From: CAITSH01 sp945892985
GTDB lineage: Bacteria; Pseudomonadota; Gammaproteobacteria; Burkholderiales; SG8-39
DNA: 64,000 nt
Reading direction: 5' to 3'
NCBI GenBank assembly: GCA_945892985.1
Contig: CAMDDU010000014.1
Span: 31,522-95,521, forward strand
The notes under the pieces were generated by a model that was not told the DNA's origin, did not search any database, and saw only the letters and a program-made list of their open reading frames with translations. Positions 45,714 to 55,186 of this stretch are shown here, piece by piece (the stretch's first letter is position 1; the number at the start of each line of letters is the position of its first letter). A program made the position numbers and the translations under genes.

Positions 45714-47056
45714 GTTTTGCCAGCAAGGCGATCGAGCAATTTTTGGTGAATGCCGCCAAAACCGCCGTTACTCATAACCAGAATCTGATCTCCGGCACGA
45801 GCCGCGTCGGCAATGGCGGCGACCATTTCTGTCAGGTCTGTATGGCAGCTCGCCTTGTCGTCTATGGGCGACAAGGCCTCCGCAGGATCCCATCCCAGGT
45901 TGGCGCTATAACAGAACACCCGATCCGCTTCGCGCAAACTGCCGGCAAGCGCCGCCTTCATCACACCGAGTTTCATCGTGTTCGACCGCGGCTCTAGCAC
46001 CGCGAATATCCGCGCCGCGCCGGCCTTGCGCCGCAAACCGGCCAGCGTCGTCGCAATAGCGGTTGGATGGTGGGCGAAATCGTCATAGACAACCGCACCA
46101 CCAGCCTCCCCTCGCAACTCCATGCGCCGTTTAACGTTGCGAAACCGCCCTAGCGCTGCGATTGCTGCCTCAGGCGCGACACCGGCATGACGGGCGGCGG
46201 CGATCGCCGCAAGCGCGTTGAGGCGATTATGCTCCCCAAGCAAATCCCAGCTGACGACGCCCTGCGACTTTGCGGCAAAGGAGACCTCAAAGCATTGATC
46301 GCTTCCGCTCGCACTCCATCCCGTGACGAGACCAAATCGCTCCAACTCGGACCAACAGCCGCGCGAAAGTACCCGCTCGATGGCGGGCTCCCCGCCATGC
46401 GCCACAATCCGGCCCGATTTAGGCACAGTACGAACCAAATGGTGAAATTGCGTCTCGATAGCAGCAAGATCAGCGAAAATGTCGGCATGATCGAACTCAA
46501 GATTGTTTAGGATCGCCGTTTTTGGTCGATAGTGTACAAACTTGGAACGCTTATCGAAAAAGGCCGTGTCGTACTCATCTGCTTCGATGACGAAATAGGG
46601 AGATGAGGTTATTTTCGCCGAAGTTCCAAAGTTTTCGGGTACGCCACCGATTAGAAAACCCGGTTTGAGGCCGGCTGCTTCAAGAATCCACGCCACCATG
46701 GCCGTAGTAGTGGTTTTACCGTGCGTTCCAGCCACGGCGACGACCCATTTCCCCTGCAATACATGCTCGGCAAGCCATTGTGGGCCAGACACATAGCGAT
46801 CGCCCCGATCCAAGATGGCTTCCAGTAGCGGGTTGCCGCGGGTGACGACATTGCCAATCACCCAAAGATCGGGATTGAGCGATAACTGGCCTGCATCAAA
46901 ACCCTCGGTCAACGCAATACCCTGTGATTCGAGTTGCGTGCTCATCGGCGGGTAGACGTTGGCGTCACAGCCGGTAACCCGATGCCCCAACTCTTTTGCA
47001 ATCACGGCAAGGCCGCCCATAAAGGTGCCGCAAATACCAAGAACGTGCAGATGCAT
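45710..47056 (-). CDS. mpl: UDP-N-acetylmuramate--L-alanyl-gamma-D-glutamyl-meso-diaminopimelate ligase
   Basis: 448 residues from the ATG at 47056; a frame open to 47362 is not part of the gene. It begins MHLHVLGICGTFMGGLAVIA, has the ATP loop AGTHGKTTT (residues 109-117), FFDKRSKFVHYRPKTAILNNLEFDHADIF and the Mur-ligase C-terminal domain with VVYDDFAHHPTAI. Mpl recycles murein tripeptide by joining it to UDP-MurNAc. The esterase gene follows with an ATGA overlap. Confidence 0.96.
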   Translation of the reverse strand: MHLHVLGICGTFMGGLAVIAKELGHRVTGCDANVYPPMSTQLESQGIALTEGFDAGQLSLNPDLWVIGNVVTRGNPLLEAILDRGDRYVSGPQWLAEHVLQGKWVVAVAGTHGKTTTTAMVAWILEAAGLKPGFLIGGVPENFGTSAKITSSPYFVIEADEYDTAFFDKRSKFVHYRPKTAILNNLEFDHADIFADLAAIETQFHHLVRTVPKSGRIVAHGGEPAIERVLSRGCWSELERFGLVTGWSASGSDQCFEVSFAAKSQGVVSWDLLGEHNRLNALAAIAAARHAGVAPEAAIAALGRFRNVKRRMELRGEAGGAVVYDDFAHHPTAIATTLAGLRRKAGAARIFAVLEPRSNTMKLGVMKAALAGSLREADRVFCYSANLGWDPAEALSPIDDKASCHTDLTEMVAAIADAARAGDQILVMSNGGFGGIHQKLLDRLAGKT

Positions 47057-47239
47057 GAGCGAGCCGAACCGGGGCAAAGTGGAACACCTATTGTACCGTT
47101 GCGCTCCCGCAAGCAAAGCACATTGCCCCTGCGGGCGTGCGCTCGGTATGATGGCGGGAGGGGTTTGCAGAGGTGGCCCGGTCGCCCAATCTCTCCCGGA
47201 AATTACGCGATCGTCCCGACTTGGCTCAAAGGTGCACGC

Positions 47240-47845
47240 ATGGCAAGAGACAAGCCTAAACAGCAGCAAATGCGCCAACGCATCGCCGCCGCCGCCGCAC
47301 GCATGATGGCCGAGGACGGGATCGATGATTTCGCGCTGGCCAAGCGCAAAGCTGCCCGTCAACTGGGCGCCGATGACACGCAGGTTCTGCCCGCCAACAA
47401 CGAAATCGAAACGGAGCTAAAAGCCTATTTGTCACTCTTTCAGGGTGAGGAACAGCGTGAGCGCTTGTCCCATTTGCGCCGGATCGCACTTTCGGCCATG
47501 CACACGCTCGCGCCATTTCGCCCCTATCTGACTGGCACGGTATTGAAGGGAACGGCGGGTCGATATGCCGACATCGACCTACAGTTGTTCACCGACGATG
47601 GAAAGGCGGTAGAGCTATTCCTGCTTAACAAAAATATCCCCTACGAAACCAGCACGCAGCGCCATTACGCCGGGGATCAGGTGCGCGCCATTGTGGTGTT
47701 GCAAATGGACTGGGAAGCGACACCGGTTAATCTGGCCGTGTTTTCCACCAAGGACGAGCGCAGCGCGCTCAAGACCTCGTCTGCGGGCCGGCCGATGGAA
47801 CGCGCAGCCATTGCGGCTGTTTCAAACTTGGTGACACTTCCTTGA
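47240..47845 (+). CDS. Nucleotidyltransferase-like protein of unknown function
   Basis: 201 residues from the ATG at 47240. The N-terminal 55 residues are basic and helical (RQRIAAAAARMMAEDGIDDFALAKRKAARQLG). The central part has a pattern of the minimal nucleotidyltransferase fold: GTVLKGTAGRYADIDLQLF, where a G-x-G/T turn is followed by D-x-D. The third carboxylate expected later is not clear (TPVNLAVFS instead). The protein may be an inactive or divergent transferase. It is divergent from mpl and its stop overlaps the tlpA start, so it belongs to the tlpA unit. I know no firm function. Confidence 0.7.
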   Translation: MARDKPKQQQMRQRIAAAAARMMAEDGIDDFALAKRKAARQLGADDTQVLPANNEIETELKAYLSLFQGEEQRERLSHLRRIALSAMHTLAPFRPYLTGTVLKGTAGRYADIDLQLFTDDGKAVELFLLNKNIPYETSTQRHYAGDQVRAIVVLQMDWEATPVNLAVFSTKDERSALKTSSAGRPMERAAIAAVSNLVTLP

Positions 47846-48372
47846 ACAAGGCCTGGAGAATCGGCACGGTAATCGCCGTGGCCATTTGCGCTGGCTTGGG
47901 CGGCTACATTCTGCGGTACGAAAATCGTAATGAGGCCAATCAAAGCAAAGCCGTACAAACCCTGTTTTCCCTCAACTTACCTGACCCGACCGGCGCCAAT
48001 CAGGCACTCATGCAATGGCGTGGCAAGATCCTGGTCGTCAATTTCTGGGCGACCTGGTGTGAACCATGCCGGGAGGAAATTCCCGGGCTGGGGCGAATTC
48101 GTGAAAAATATGCTGGTAAAAATCTAGAAGTTGTCGGTATCGCCGTCGATTCTGTAACTAAAGTACGGGAATATGCAAAAGAAGTGAATGTCGCCTACCC
48201 GCTGCTGATCGGAGGCTTGGAAAGCATTGAATTGGCCCGCAGCCTGGGCAATGCCGCAGGCGGCTTGCCATTTACCATTGTGCTGGATCCCCAGTCAAGG
48301 ATCGTGTTTTCTCATCTTGGCCTGATCCAAGAGCGGGATCTAGATCAGCGTATAGCCACACTAGCCCACTGA
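47842..48372 (+). CDS. TlpA-family membrane-anchored thiol:disulfide oxidoreductase
   Basis: 176 residues from a TTG that overlaps the previous stop (TTGA). An N-terminal membrane helix (RIGTVIAVAICAGLGGYIL, about residues 6-24) places the rest in the periplasm. The thioredoxin-like domain has VVNFWATWCEPCREEIPGL with C73 and C76, and the cis-Pro segment GGLPFTIVLD. It likely reduces disulfides in periplasmic proteins such as cytochrome c maturation partners or protects against oxidation. It precedes aroQ. Confidence 0.92.
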   Translation: MNKAWRIGTVIAVAICAGLGGYILRYENRNEANQSKAVQTLFSLNLPDPTGANQALMQWRGKILVVNFWATWCEPCREEIPGLGRIREKYAGKNLEVVGIAVDSVTKVREYAKEVNVAYPLLIGGLESIELARSLGNAAGGLPFTIVLDPQSRIVFSHLGLIQERDLDQRIATLAH

Positions 48373-48443
48373 TTCCGCTAGTATTTCGCTTAACTTCTGC
48401 GAATACCTAGACAAAATGCGCCGATTTGCGGCAAACTCCGCCC

Positions 48444-48935
48444 ATGGCAAAGACCAAAATTAAAGCCTCGGCACGTTCCCGCGCTCCCAGTGACTCCAAC
48501 ACTAGGAGGATTCTTGTACTGCACGGCCCCAACCTGAATCTTCTTGGGACGCGCGAGCCAGACATCTATGGTCGCGAAACGCTGGCCGATATCAATCGCA
48601 AGCTCGCAATCGCGGCGGCCGCCAGCGGTGCCCAACTTGAGAGCTTTCAAAGCAACCATGAAGGCGTGCTCATTGACCGCGTGCAAGCGGCCAAGGTGCA
48701 GAAAACCGACTGGATCATTATCAATCCGGCCGGCTATACCCATACCAGCATTGCCTTGCGTGATGCCTTATCCGGTGTCGGCATACCGTTCATAGAAGTG
48801 CATTTGTCCAACATTCACGCCCGCGAATCATTCCGGCACCATTCATACTTCTCGGATATCGCCTCGGGCACCATTGTCGGCCTCGGTAGCCGAGGCTACT
48901 TCGCCGCCTTACAGCACATTCTCGCGCTGTCCTAG
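48444..48935 (+). CDS. aroQ: 3-Dehydroquinate dehydratase, type II
   Basis: 163 residues from the ATG at 48444. After a basic Ser/Arg-rich leader of about 20 residues not usual in the family, the core starts [21 protein letters not shown] with the catalytic Arg and Tyr. [31 protein letters not shown] and the catalytic His in [14 protein letters not shown] follow. It converts 3-dehydroquinate to 3-dehydroshikimate in the shikimate pathway. It stands before accB, a common betaproteobacterial order. A start closer to the core, inside the leader, cannot be excluded. Confidence 0.95.
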   Translation: MAKTKIKASARSRAPSDSNTRRILVLHGPNLNLLGTREPDIYGRETLADINRKLAIAAAASGAQLESFQSNHEGVLIDRVQAAKVQKTDWIIINPAGYTHTSIALRDALSGVGIPFIEVHLSNIHARESFRHHSYFSDIASGTIVGLGSRGYFAALQHILALS

Positions 48936-48982
48936 CGACTGTTTGGCCGGCTCACCGGCCGCATCAACCGGAGGAAACTCCC

Positions 48983-49438
48983 ATGGATTTAAGAAAACTC
49001 AAAAAATTGATCGATCTCGTTGAGGAGTCCGGCATCGCCGAACTCGAAGTAACCGAGGGCGAAGAAAAGGTCAAAATCGTCAAAGGCGGCCGTGCCCAGG
49101 AAACTGTGTACGTACAAGCACCGACGATGCAACACGCTGCTGCCGTCCCCGCGGCACCGGCGCCTGCCGCCCCGGCAGCACCGCAAGCCGCTCCGGCTCC
49201 GGAGGGGCACGTTGTCAAATCACCCATGGTCGGCACGTTCTACCGTTCGGCCTCACCCGGCTCCAAGTCGTTTGCCGAAGTCGGCGATACCGTCAAAGCC
49301 GGGCAGACGGTCTGCATCATCGAGGCCATGAAACTGATGAATGAGATCGAAACCGACAAGGACGGCGTAATCAAAGCCATCCTGATCGAAAACGGCCAGC
49401 CGGTGGAGTATGGCGAACCCTTGTTTGTGATCGGCTGA
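48983..49438 (+). CDS. accB: Biotin carboxyl carrier protein of acetyl-CoA carboxylase
   Basis: 151 residues. The N-terminal domain ([22 protein letters not shown]) is followed by an Ala/Pro-rich flexible linker (about 50-73) and the biotinyl domain from about 77, with K117 in the signature [10 protein letters not shown]. AccB carries the biotin on which AccC puts CO2 for malonyl-CoA synthesis. A GGAGG site precedes the ATG. accC follows directly. Confidence 0.97.
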   Translation: MDLRKLKKLIDLVEESGIAELEVTEGEEKVKIVKGGRAQETVYVQAPTMQHAAAVPAAPAPAAPAAPQAAPAPEGHVVKSPMVGTFYRSASPGSKSFAEVGDTVKAGQTVCIIEAMKLMNEIETDKDGVIKAILIENGQPVEYGEPLFVIG

Positions 49439-49449
49439 TCCGCGTGGCA

Positions 49450-50814
49450 ATGTTCGAAAAGATCCTCATCGCCAACAGAGGTGAAATCGCCCTACGCATC
49501 CAGCGCGCCTGTCGTGAAATGGATATAAAAACCGTGGTTGTGCATTCGGAGGCCGACCGCGAAGCCAAGTACGTAAAGCTCGCAGACGAGTCGGTATGCA
49601 TAGGCCCGGCACCGTCAAAAGACAGCTACCTGAATGTGCCGGCGATCATCAGCGCCGCCGAGGTGACCGACGCCGAGGCGATCCATCCCGGCTACGGCTT
49701 CCTGTCCGAAAATGCCGACTTCGCTGAGCGCGTTGAAAAAAGCGGTTTTGTTTTCATCGGGCCGCGCCCGGAAAACATCCGGCTGATGGGCGACAAAATC
49801 AGCGCCAAGGCGGCGATGCTCAAGGCCGGCGTGCCCTGTGTCCCCGGCTCGGAGGGCGCGTTACCCGAAACAGCGGCCGAGATCGTCAAAATCGCCCGCG
49901 CCATCAAGTACCCGGTCATCATCAAGGCGGCGGGGGGGGGCGGCGGACGCGGCATGCGCGTGGTGCATACCGAAGCGGCGCTGGTTTCAGCCGTAAATCT
50001 GACCCGCGCAGAAGCGCAGGCGGCGTTCGGCAATCCGATGGTGTATATGGAAAAGTACCTCGAGAACCCGCGCCACATCGAGATCCAGGTGCTATGCGAC
50101 GGCTTCAAGAACGCAATTTATCTTGGTGAACGTGACTGCTCCATGCAACGGCGCCACCAGAAGATCTTGGAGGAGGCGCCAGCTCCGGAAATCACAGAGA
50201 AGTTGCGCGTCCGTGTCGGCGAGCGCTGTGTTGAAGCTTGCAAACGCATCAACTATCGCGGCGTTGGAACCTTCGAATTCTTGTATGAGAACGGTGAGTT
50301 CTTTTTCATCGAGATGAACACCCGCATACAGGTCGAACATCCGGTCACGGAAATGATAACCGGCATCGACTTGGTGCAACAGCAAATCCTCGTCGCCGCC
50401 GGCAACAAACTCACGATGCGTCAGCGCGACATCACCCTTCGCGGCCACGCCATCGAATGTCGCATCAATGCCGAGGATCCCTACCGTTTTACGCCCTCAC
50501 CGGGACGCATCACCTCGTATCATCCTCCGGGCGGCCCGGGCATTCGCGTCGACTCGCATATCTATCAGGGTTATTTTGTGCCTCCGCACTACGACTCCAT
50601 GGTTGGCAAGGTCATCGCTTACGGCGACACGCGCGATCAGGCCATCCGTCGCATGCGCATAGCGCTTTCGGAGATGGCCGTGGATGGCATCCAGACCAAC
50701 CTGCCGCTGCACCGTGACTTGCTCGTCGATGCGCGCTTTATCAAAGGGGGAACCAGCATTCATTACCTTGAACAAAAGCTCGCGCAACAGAACAAGCGTG
50801 CCGAGAAAAAATAG
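49450..50814 (+). CDS. accC: Biotin carboxylase of acetyl-CoA carboxylase
   Basis: 454 residues from the ATG at 49450, the usual start [17 protein letters not shown]; a GTG two codons earlier is also in frame. The ATP-grasp domain has [15 protein letters not shown] and the catalytic [18 protein letters not shown] near residue 290. The C-terminal domain includes [21 protein letters not shown]. It uses ATP and bicarbonate to carboxylate the biotin on AccB. It is 11 bp after accB. Confidence 0.97.
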   Translation: MFEKILIANRGEIALRIQRACREMDIKTVVVHSEADREAKYVKLADESVCIGPAPSKDSYLNVPAIISAAEVTDAEAIHPGYGFLSENADFAERVEKSGFVFIGPRPENIRLMGDKISAKAAMLKAGVPCVPGSEGALPETAAEIVKIARAIKYPVIIKAAGGGGGRGMRVVHTEAALVSAVNLTRAEAQAAFGNPMVYMEKYLENPRHIEIQVLCDGFKNAIYLGERDCSMQRRHQKILEEAPAPEITEKLRVRVGERCVEACKRINYRGVGTFEFLYENGEFFFIEMNTRIQVEHPVTEMITGIDLVQQQILVAAGNKLTMRQRDITLRGHAIECRINAEDPYRFTPSPGRITSYHPPGGPGIRVDSHIYQGYFVPPHYDSMVGKVIAYGDTRDQAIRRMRIALSEMAVDGIQTNLPLHRDLLVDARFIKGGTSIHYLEQKLAQQNKRAEKK

Positions 50815-50949
50815 TCTGCCATTGCGGGCCCATTGAACGGAGATGCGCGTGCCAGTGCGTGCGATTAAAACCATTCACTATTCCCTGAAACGTCCGGGTT
50901 TTCGGTCCGCCGCCGCGTGGTTTCCCGATTTTCAGAATGAAAGCTGGCG

Positions 50950-51843
50950 ATGCCCTGGCTCTCTGTAACTCTGGAAACGGACGCAGCGCATGCAGAAACG
51001 CTTTCCGATGCGCTGATTGAGGCCGGCGCGCTTTCGGTAAGCGCGGAGGACGCCGATGCGGGCACCGCTGCGGAACAAGCCCATTTCGGCGAGCCGGGCT
51101 CGGATGAGCGCGCCAGATGGTCGCGCTCACTGCTGAAAATGCTTTGCCGCCCCGAGGACGACGTTGTGGCGATGGTCGCGACGGCTGCCGCAGCCGCGGG
51201 CCTGTCCGCTGCGCCCGGCTATCGCATCGAATCAGTGGCCGATGCCGATTGGGTTCGCCGTACCCAGGAACAATTCCAGCCGGTGCAGGTTTCAACGCGG
51301 CTCTGGATTATTCCGTCCTGGCATGAGCCCCCCGATAAAACGGCAATCAACATTCACATTGACCCGGGCCTCGCGTTTGGAACCGGAACACATCCGACGA
51401 CAAAGTTATGCCTGCAATGGCTGGAAGCAAACCTGTCGGGCGGAGAACAAATCCTCGACTACGGCTGCGGTTCTGGAATCCTGGCCATCGCGGCGATCAA
51501 ACTGGGGGCGGGTTCCGCGCTGGGCATAGACATTGACCCCGAGGCGGTATCCACGGCGCAATACAATAGCGAAAAAAATACGGTCATCGCCTCGTTTCGG
51601 ACTGCGGACGCAGCCCTGCAATCCGAAGCCGATGTCGTGGTTGCGAATATTCTCGCCAATCCCCTCGTGCTGCTCGCCCCCGCGCTCACCGGACACACCC
51701 GCCGGGGTGGCCGTATCGTACTGTCGGGCATTCTCGAAACGCAGGCGGAGGATGTCATCAGCGCCTACCGTCCGGCATTTGAGCTCATCCCCTTCGCCAC
51801 AGAAGAGGGCTGGGTCTGCCTCACCGGGGTGAGGCACGCATGA
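50950..51843 (+). CDS. prmA: Ribosomal protein L11 methyltransferase
   Basis: 297 residues. The N-terminal domain (PWLSVTLETDAAHAETLSDAL) binds L11. The C-terminal SAM-methyltransferase domain has the PrmA signature IHIDPGLAFGTGTHPTTKLCLQWL, motif I LDYGCGSGILAIAAIKLGA and motif IV DVVVANILANPLVLLAP. It trimethylates L11 at several amines. Its stop overlaps the next start (ATGA), coupling it to the DUF3426 protein. Confidence 0.96.
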   Translation: MPWLSVTLETDAAHAETLSDALIEAGALSVSAEDADAGTAAEQAHFGEPGSDERARWSRSLLKMLCRPEDDVVAMVATAAAAAGLSAAPGYRIESVADADWVRRTQEQFQPVQVSTRLWIIPSWHEPPDKTAINIHIDPGLAFGTGTHPTTKLCLQWLEANLSGGEQILDYGCGSGILAIAAIKLGAGSALGIDIDPEAVSTAQYNSEKNTVIASFRTADAALQSEADVVVANILANPLVLLAPALTGHTRRGGRIVLSGILETQAEDVISAYRPAFELIPFATEEGWVCLTGVRHA

Positions 51844-52682
51844 TCACGCGCTGTCCAACCTGCAATACCGCGTTTCGCGTAACGGAGGCACAACTGTCGG
51901 CGCGTGGTGGCCAGGTTCGCTGCGGCGCCTGCACCCACGTATTTGATGCCTCGGCATCCCTGCAAGAACTGACGCCGGCTCCAACCCAGGCCGATCTGGC
52001 AAACCCCTCCGGCGTGCCGATGATCCTCCCCGACACCGCGCCAGCGCTTTCGCCGGAGCTGGTCGCCACTTTCCCAGCAGCACCGGCAATCGCGCCCAAG
52101 ACTGAAGCCGACTCTTTCGCCACTCCGGCACAGGTCGCGATTGCGGCACGGACGATCAGCGCGATACCAAACGAACTGCCATTCGGCCCCCCAGCGATGC
52201 CGGCACGAACCCGCGGGCCTATGGGCGCGGGCATCTTGATGCTGACATTTCTGCTCTTTGCGCAGGGGCTGTTTTATTTCCGCAGTGATATTGCCGTGCT
52301 TGTGCCCGCTTCGAAGCCGCTCATCAAAGAGACCTGCGCCTTACTCGGATGCTCGATCCAGTTACCCCATCGGTCCGACCTGATGACCATCGAGGCCTCG
52401 GATTTGCAGGCCGACGGTGTCAACGCCAGCATGGTCATCCTCAGCGCAACCTTGCGCAACCGCGCGGCGTTTCCACAAGCACACCCCGCGCTCGAACTCA
52501 CACTGACCGACACTCAGGATTTGCCGCTGGCAAGGCGCGTTTTGCAGGCGGCCGATTACCTCGATTCTCCGCCGGACAATGAAAACGGCTTTGCCGCCGG
52601 CGCCGAACGGGCCATCAGGGTGACATTACAGCTTACTGATCTCAAAGCCACCGGTTACCGGCTTTATCTTTTCTATCCTTAA
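51840..52682 (+). CDS. DUF3426/zinc-ribbon membrane protein
   Basis: 280 residues. A zinc ribbon at the N-terminus uses C5, C8, C28 and C31 (CPTCNTAFRV and RCGACTHVF). A Pro/Ala-rich linker leads to one membrane helix (about 128-147). The C-terminal region (about 165-280) is the DUF3426 domain with LQADGVNASMVILSATLRNRA. The function is unknown. It is coupled to prmA, a common betaproteobacterial arrangement. The zinc ribbon should lie in the cytoplasm and DUF3426 in the periplasm. Confidence 0.9.
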   Translation: MITRCPTCNTAFRVTEAQLSARGGQVRCGACTHVFDASASLQELTPAPTQADLANPSGVPMILPDTAPALSPELVATFPAAPAIAPKTEADSFATPAQVAIAARTISAIPNELPFGPPAMPARTRGPMGAGILMLTFLLFAQGLFYFRSDIAVLVPASKPLIKETCALLGCSIQLPHRSDLMTIEASDLQADGVNASMVILSATLRNRAAFPQAHPALELTLTDTQDLPLARRVLQAADYLDSPPDNENGFAAGAERAIRVTLQLTDLKATGYRLYLFYP

Positions 52683-52745
52683 CAAACAACGGGCCACACG
52701 CCGAACAACGTATCGGCTGCCTTCAAAACACATACAGGAGTTCAC

Positions 52746-53678
52746 ATGCGCACGCTCATCTGCGGTTCCATGGCATACGACAACATCATGGTATTTCAGG
52801 GACACTTCAGCGATCAGATCATGCCGGATCAGATCCACATTCTGAATGTGTCGTTTTTGGTTCCGCAGTTGCGGCGCGAGTTCGGCGGTTGCGCGGGCAA
52901 CATCGCCCACAACCTGAAATTGCTTGGCGGCGACCCGCTGATCATGGCGACGGTCGGCAGCGATGCCGGACCCTACCTGACCCGGCTGGACAAGCTTGGC
53001 CTGACGCGCACCCATGTGCGCCAGCACGCCAACGCGCTTACTGCGCAGGCTTTCATAACCACAGACCTTGACGACAACCAGATCACGGCATTTCACCCCG
53101 GCGCGATGAATTTCTCCCACCTGGATCATGTCAGCGGCTGGATGGATGTCGATCTTGCCATCATTGCGCCCGACGGCCGGGATGGCATGTTGTTGCATGC
53201 GCGCGAACTGGCCGCGCAAGACATCCCGTTCGTATTCGATCCCGGACAGGGACTGCCGATGTTCTCCGGTGAAGAATTGCTAAATTTCGTCAAACTTGCG
53301 ACCTATGTCGCGGTCAATGACTACGAAGGGAAGATGCTTGAGGAGCGCACCGGCGTTACGCTGGACAGGATCGCAGAAGGGGTAGAAGCCCTGATAGTCA
53401 CGCGCGGGGCGGAGGGGTCGTCGATTTTCACCTCCGGCCAACGTATTGACATACCCTGCGTCAAAGCCGATGAGATTCTTGATCCAACCGGTTGCGGCGA
53501 TGCCTACCGCGCCGGTCTGCTGTACGGAATTTCCTCCGGCCTTGATTGGCGCAAAACAGGACAAATCGCTTCGGTCATGGGCTCGATAAAAATTGCCTCT
53601 CGCGGCGGGCAGAACCATGTACCAACCCGTGAAGAAATAAACGCCAAGTACCTACAGGCATTCGGCGAGAGCCTCTGA
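52746..53678 (+). CDS. PfkB-family carbohydrate/adenosine kinase
   Basis: 310 residues with PfkB motifs: GGCAGNIAHNLKLLGGDPLIMATVG near residue 48, and DPTGCGDAYRAGLLYGISSG with catalytic D252. The segment GAMNFSHL and the general layout resemble adenosine kinase-like members. It phosphorylates a sugar or nucleoside with ATP. The start has a GGAG site. It follows the DUF3426 gene and precedes the lipoprotein gene. Confidence 0.88.
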   Translation: MRTLICGSMAYDNIMVFQGHFSDQIMPDQIHILNVSFLVPQLRREFGGCAGNIAHNLKLLGGDPLIMATVGSDAGPYLTRLDKLGLTRTHVRQHANALTAQAFITTDLDDNQITAFHPGAMNFSHLDHVSGWMDVDLAIIAPDGRDGMLLHARELAAQDIPFVFDPGQGLPMFSGEELLNFVKLATYVAVNDYEGKMLEERTGVTLDRIAEGVEALIVTRGAEGSSIFTSGQRIDIPCVKADEILDPTGCGDAYRAGLLYGISSGLDWRKTGQIASVMGSIKIASRGGQNHVPTREEINAKYLQAFGESL

Positions 53679-53725
53679 ACTGGCGGTACAGTACGAGCTG
53701 GCCGCAAATTTACAGGAGCAAGACC

Positions 53726-54190
53726 ATGCAGACAGGCAGCTTTAACATCATCGCAGTTGCGCTTGCCGCGACCCTCACACTTGCGGGCTGCGCCACGGAA
53801 AGCAGTTCAGGCAGCGTGTATTCACCATCGCAAGCGCGCCGGGAAGCCACTGTCCGGATGGGCGTGGTCGAGAGCGTGCGTCAGGTCACTATTGAGGGTA
53901 GCCGTGGGCCTGTGGGTGCAATAGCCGGCGGTGCCGTCGGCGGCGTGGCGGGATCCAACGTCGGCGGCGGCAAAGGCTCTACCATCGGCTCCATCCTTGG
54001 CGCGGTAGCGGGTGGCGTCGCTGGGCAGGCCATAGAACAAAAAATCACGCAAAAAGCCGCGCTGGAAATCACCGTGCGCCTTGAGTCCGGCGAGCTGCGT
54101 GCGATTACCCAGGATGCAGACGAAACTTTCAAACCAGGTGAACGCGTGCGCCTCTTGACATCGGCCGGCGTAACCCGAGTCTCACACTAA
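53726..54190 (+). CDS. Glycine-zipper outer-membrane lipoprotein (SlyB/Pcp type)
   Basis: 154 residues. A lipoprotein signal ends with LAGC, so C22 would be lipidated. The middle has a glycine-zipper region (GPVGAIAGGAVGGVAGSNVG then GSILGAVAGGVAGQAIEQKI) that can span or tether membranes. The C-terminal part has ALEITVRLESGELRAITQDADETFKPGERVRLL, typical of Pcp/SlyB. It probably stabilises the outer membrane. A hairpin terminator follows. Confidence 0.9.
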   Translation: MQTGSFNIIAVALAATLTLAGCATESSSGSVYSPSQARREATVRMGVVESVRQVTIEGSRGPVGAIAGGAVGGVAGSNVGGGKGSTIGSILGAVAGGVAGQAIEQKITQKAALEITVRLESGELRAITQDADETFKPGERVRLLTSAGVTRVSH

Positions 54191-54277
54191 AGTTTAAAAG
54201 GCTTTAGAGGGGTTTAGAAGTTCAAAAACGCTGCCGGAGAAACGAAGCACGCCACGCTGCAGGCTCCCCTAAGGCAG

Positions 54278-54316
54278 GCTGGAAACCCGCGCCTGGAAAG
54301 GGTTTCCAGCTATTTT
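54278..54316 (+). terminator. Rho-independent terminator after the lipoprotein gene
   Basis: GCTGGAAACCC (54278-54288), an 11-base loop and GGGTTTCCAGC (54300-54310), then TATTTT. The perfect 11-bp stem lies about 90 bp after the stop of the lipoprotein gene. Confidence 0.7.
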
Positions 54317-54382
54317 GCTCTTACGATTGAGCGCATCCGCTTGAGCAATATCGGCGCAGCAGCCGTGTAGAATCGCGCTGTT

Positions 54383-55186
54383 ATGACCTCGCCCACGCCC
54401 TTTGCCCATCGCTTGCTCCGCCTGACGCGACTCGCGCTGCATTTGCTCCGCGCCTTGGTGATCGCCGGCCTTTTCTACCCGGGTAAAGCCCCGTCGATAC
54501 AGCAACAAATCCGACAGCGCTGGTCGCGGCAATTACTCTCACTACTGCATATACGGCTGGTGGCCATTGAAACACCCAGTGTACTGCCGGATCGTTGCAT
54601 GCTTGCCAGCAATCATATTTCGTGGCTCGATATTTTCGTCATCAACGCCGTTATGCCCGCCACGTTCGTCTCCAAGGCAGATGTTGCAAAATGGCCGCTG
54701 GTGGGCTGGATATGCACGCGCGCCGGCACGCTCTACATTGAACGGGGCAGTAAAAGTGGCGCTCGGCGCGCCAACCAAAATATCTCCAGTTCACTCGCAT
54801 CCGGTGCGCTGGTCGCCATTTGTCCGGAAGGAACCACCACCTACGGTGATGAATTGCTGATGTTCCATGCCGCGCTTTTTCAACCGGCAGTCGACGCTGA
54901 TGCGAGCGTGTTGCCGGTCGCATTGGGCTACCGGGATGCAATGAACAATTTGTGCCGGAATGCCGCCTACGTCGGTGATGACTCGCTGCTCGATTCGATC
55001 TGGGCTATTGTGTCGACAAGGCAGATGACCGCGACGGTTACGTTTTCGCAGTCGATCGAGATTTCCAATCGCGCACGTCGCACGCTTGCCCGTGCCGCTG
55101 AAACGGCTATTGCGACGGCATTGGGCGTCCCGGTCCCAGCGCGGGCTGCTGAAAAACGCGCCGATCCTCAAGCCGAACAGCAGTAA
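54383..55186 (+). CDS. 1-Acyl-sn-glycerol-3-phosphate acyltransferase family (PlsC/NlaB)
   Basis: 267 residues. An N-terminal hydrophobic stretch (LLRALVIAGLFYPG) anchors it in the membrane. The acyltransferase motif is NHISWLD (H78 and D83), with AKWPLVGWICTRAGTLYIERG and the second motif ICPEGTTTYGD following. It acylates lysophosphatidate or lyso-ornithine-type lipids. The last 80 bp overlap, on the opposite strand, the end of apaH. Confidence 0.9.
   Translation: MTSPTPFAHRLLRLTRLALHLLRALVIAGLFYPGKAPSIQQQIRQRWSRQLLSLLHIRLVAIETPSVLPDRCMLASNHISWLDIFVINAVMPATFVSKADVAKWPLVGWICTRAGTLYIERGSKSGARRANQNISSSLASGALVAICPEGTTTYGDELLMFHAALFQPAVDADASVLPVALGYRDAMNNLCRNAAYVGDDSLLDSIWAIVSTRQMTATVTFSQSIEISNRARRTLARAAETAIATALGVPVPARAAEKRADPQAEQQ

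Noticed and set aside
48380..48405. Hairpin GTATTTCGC...GCGAATAC between tlpA and aroQ
   Set aside because: The stem is imperfect and has no T-run after it, so no terminator or regulatory call is justified.
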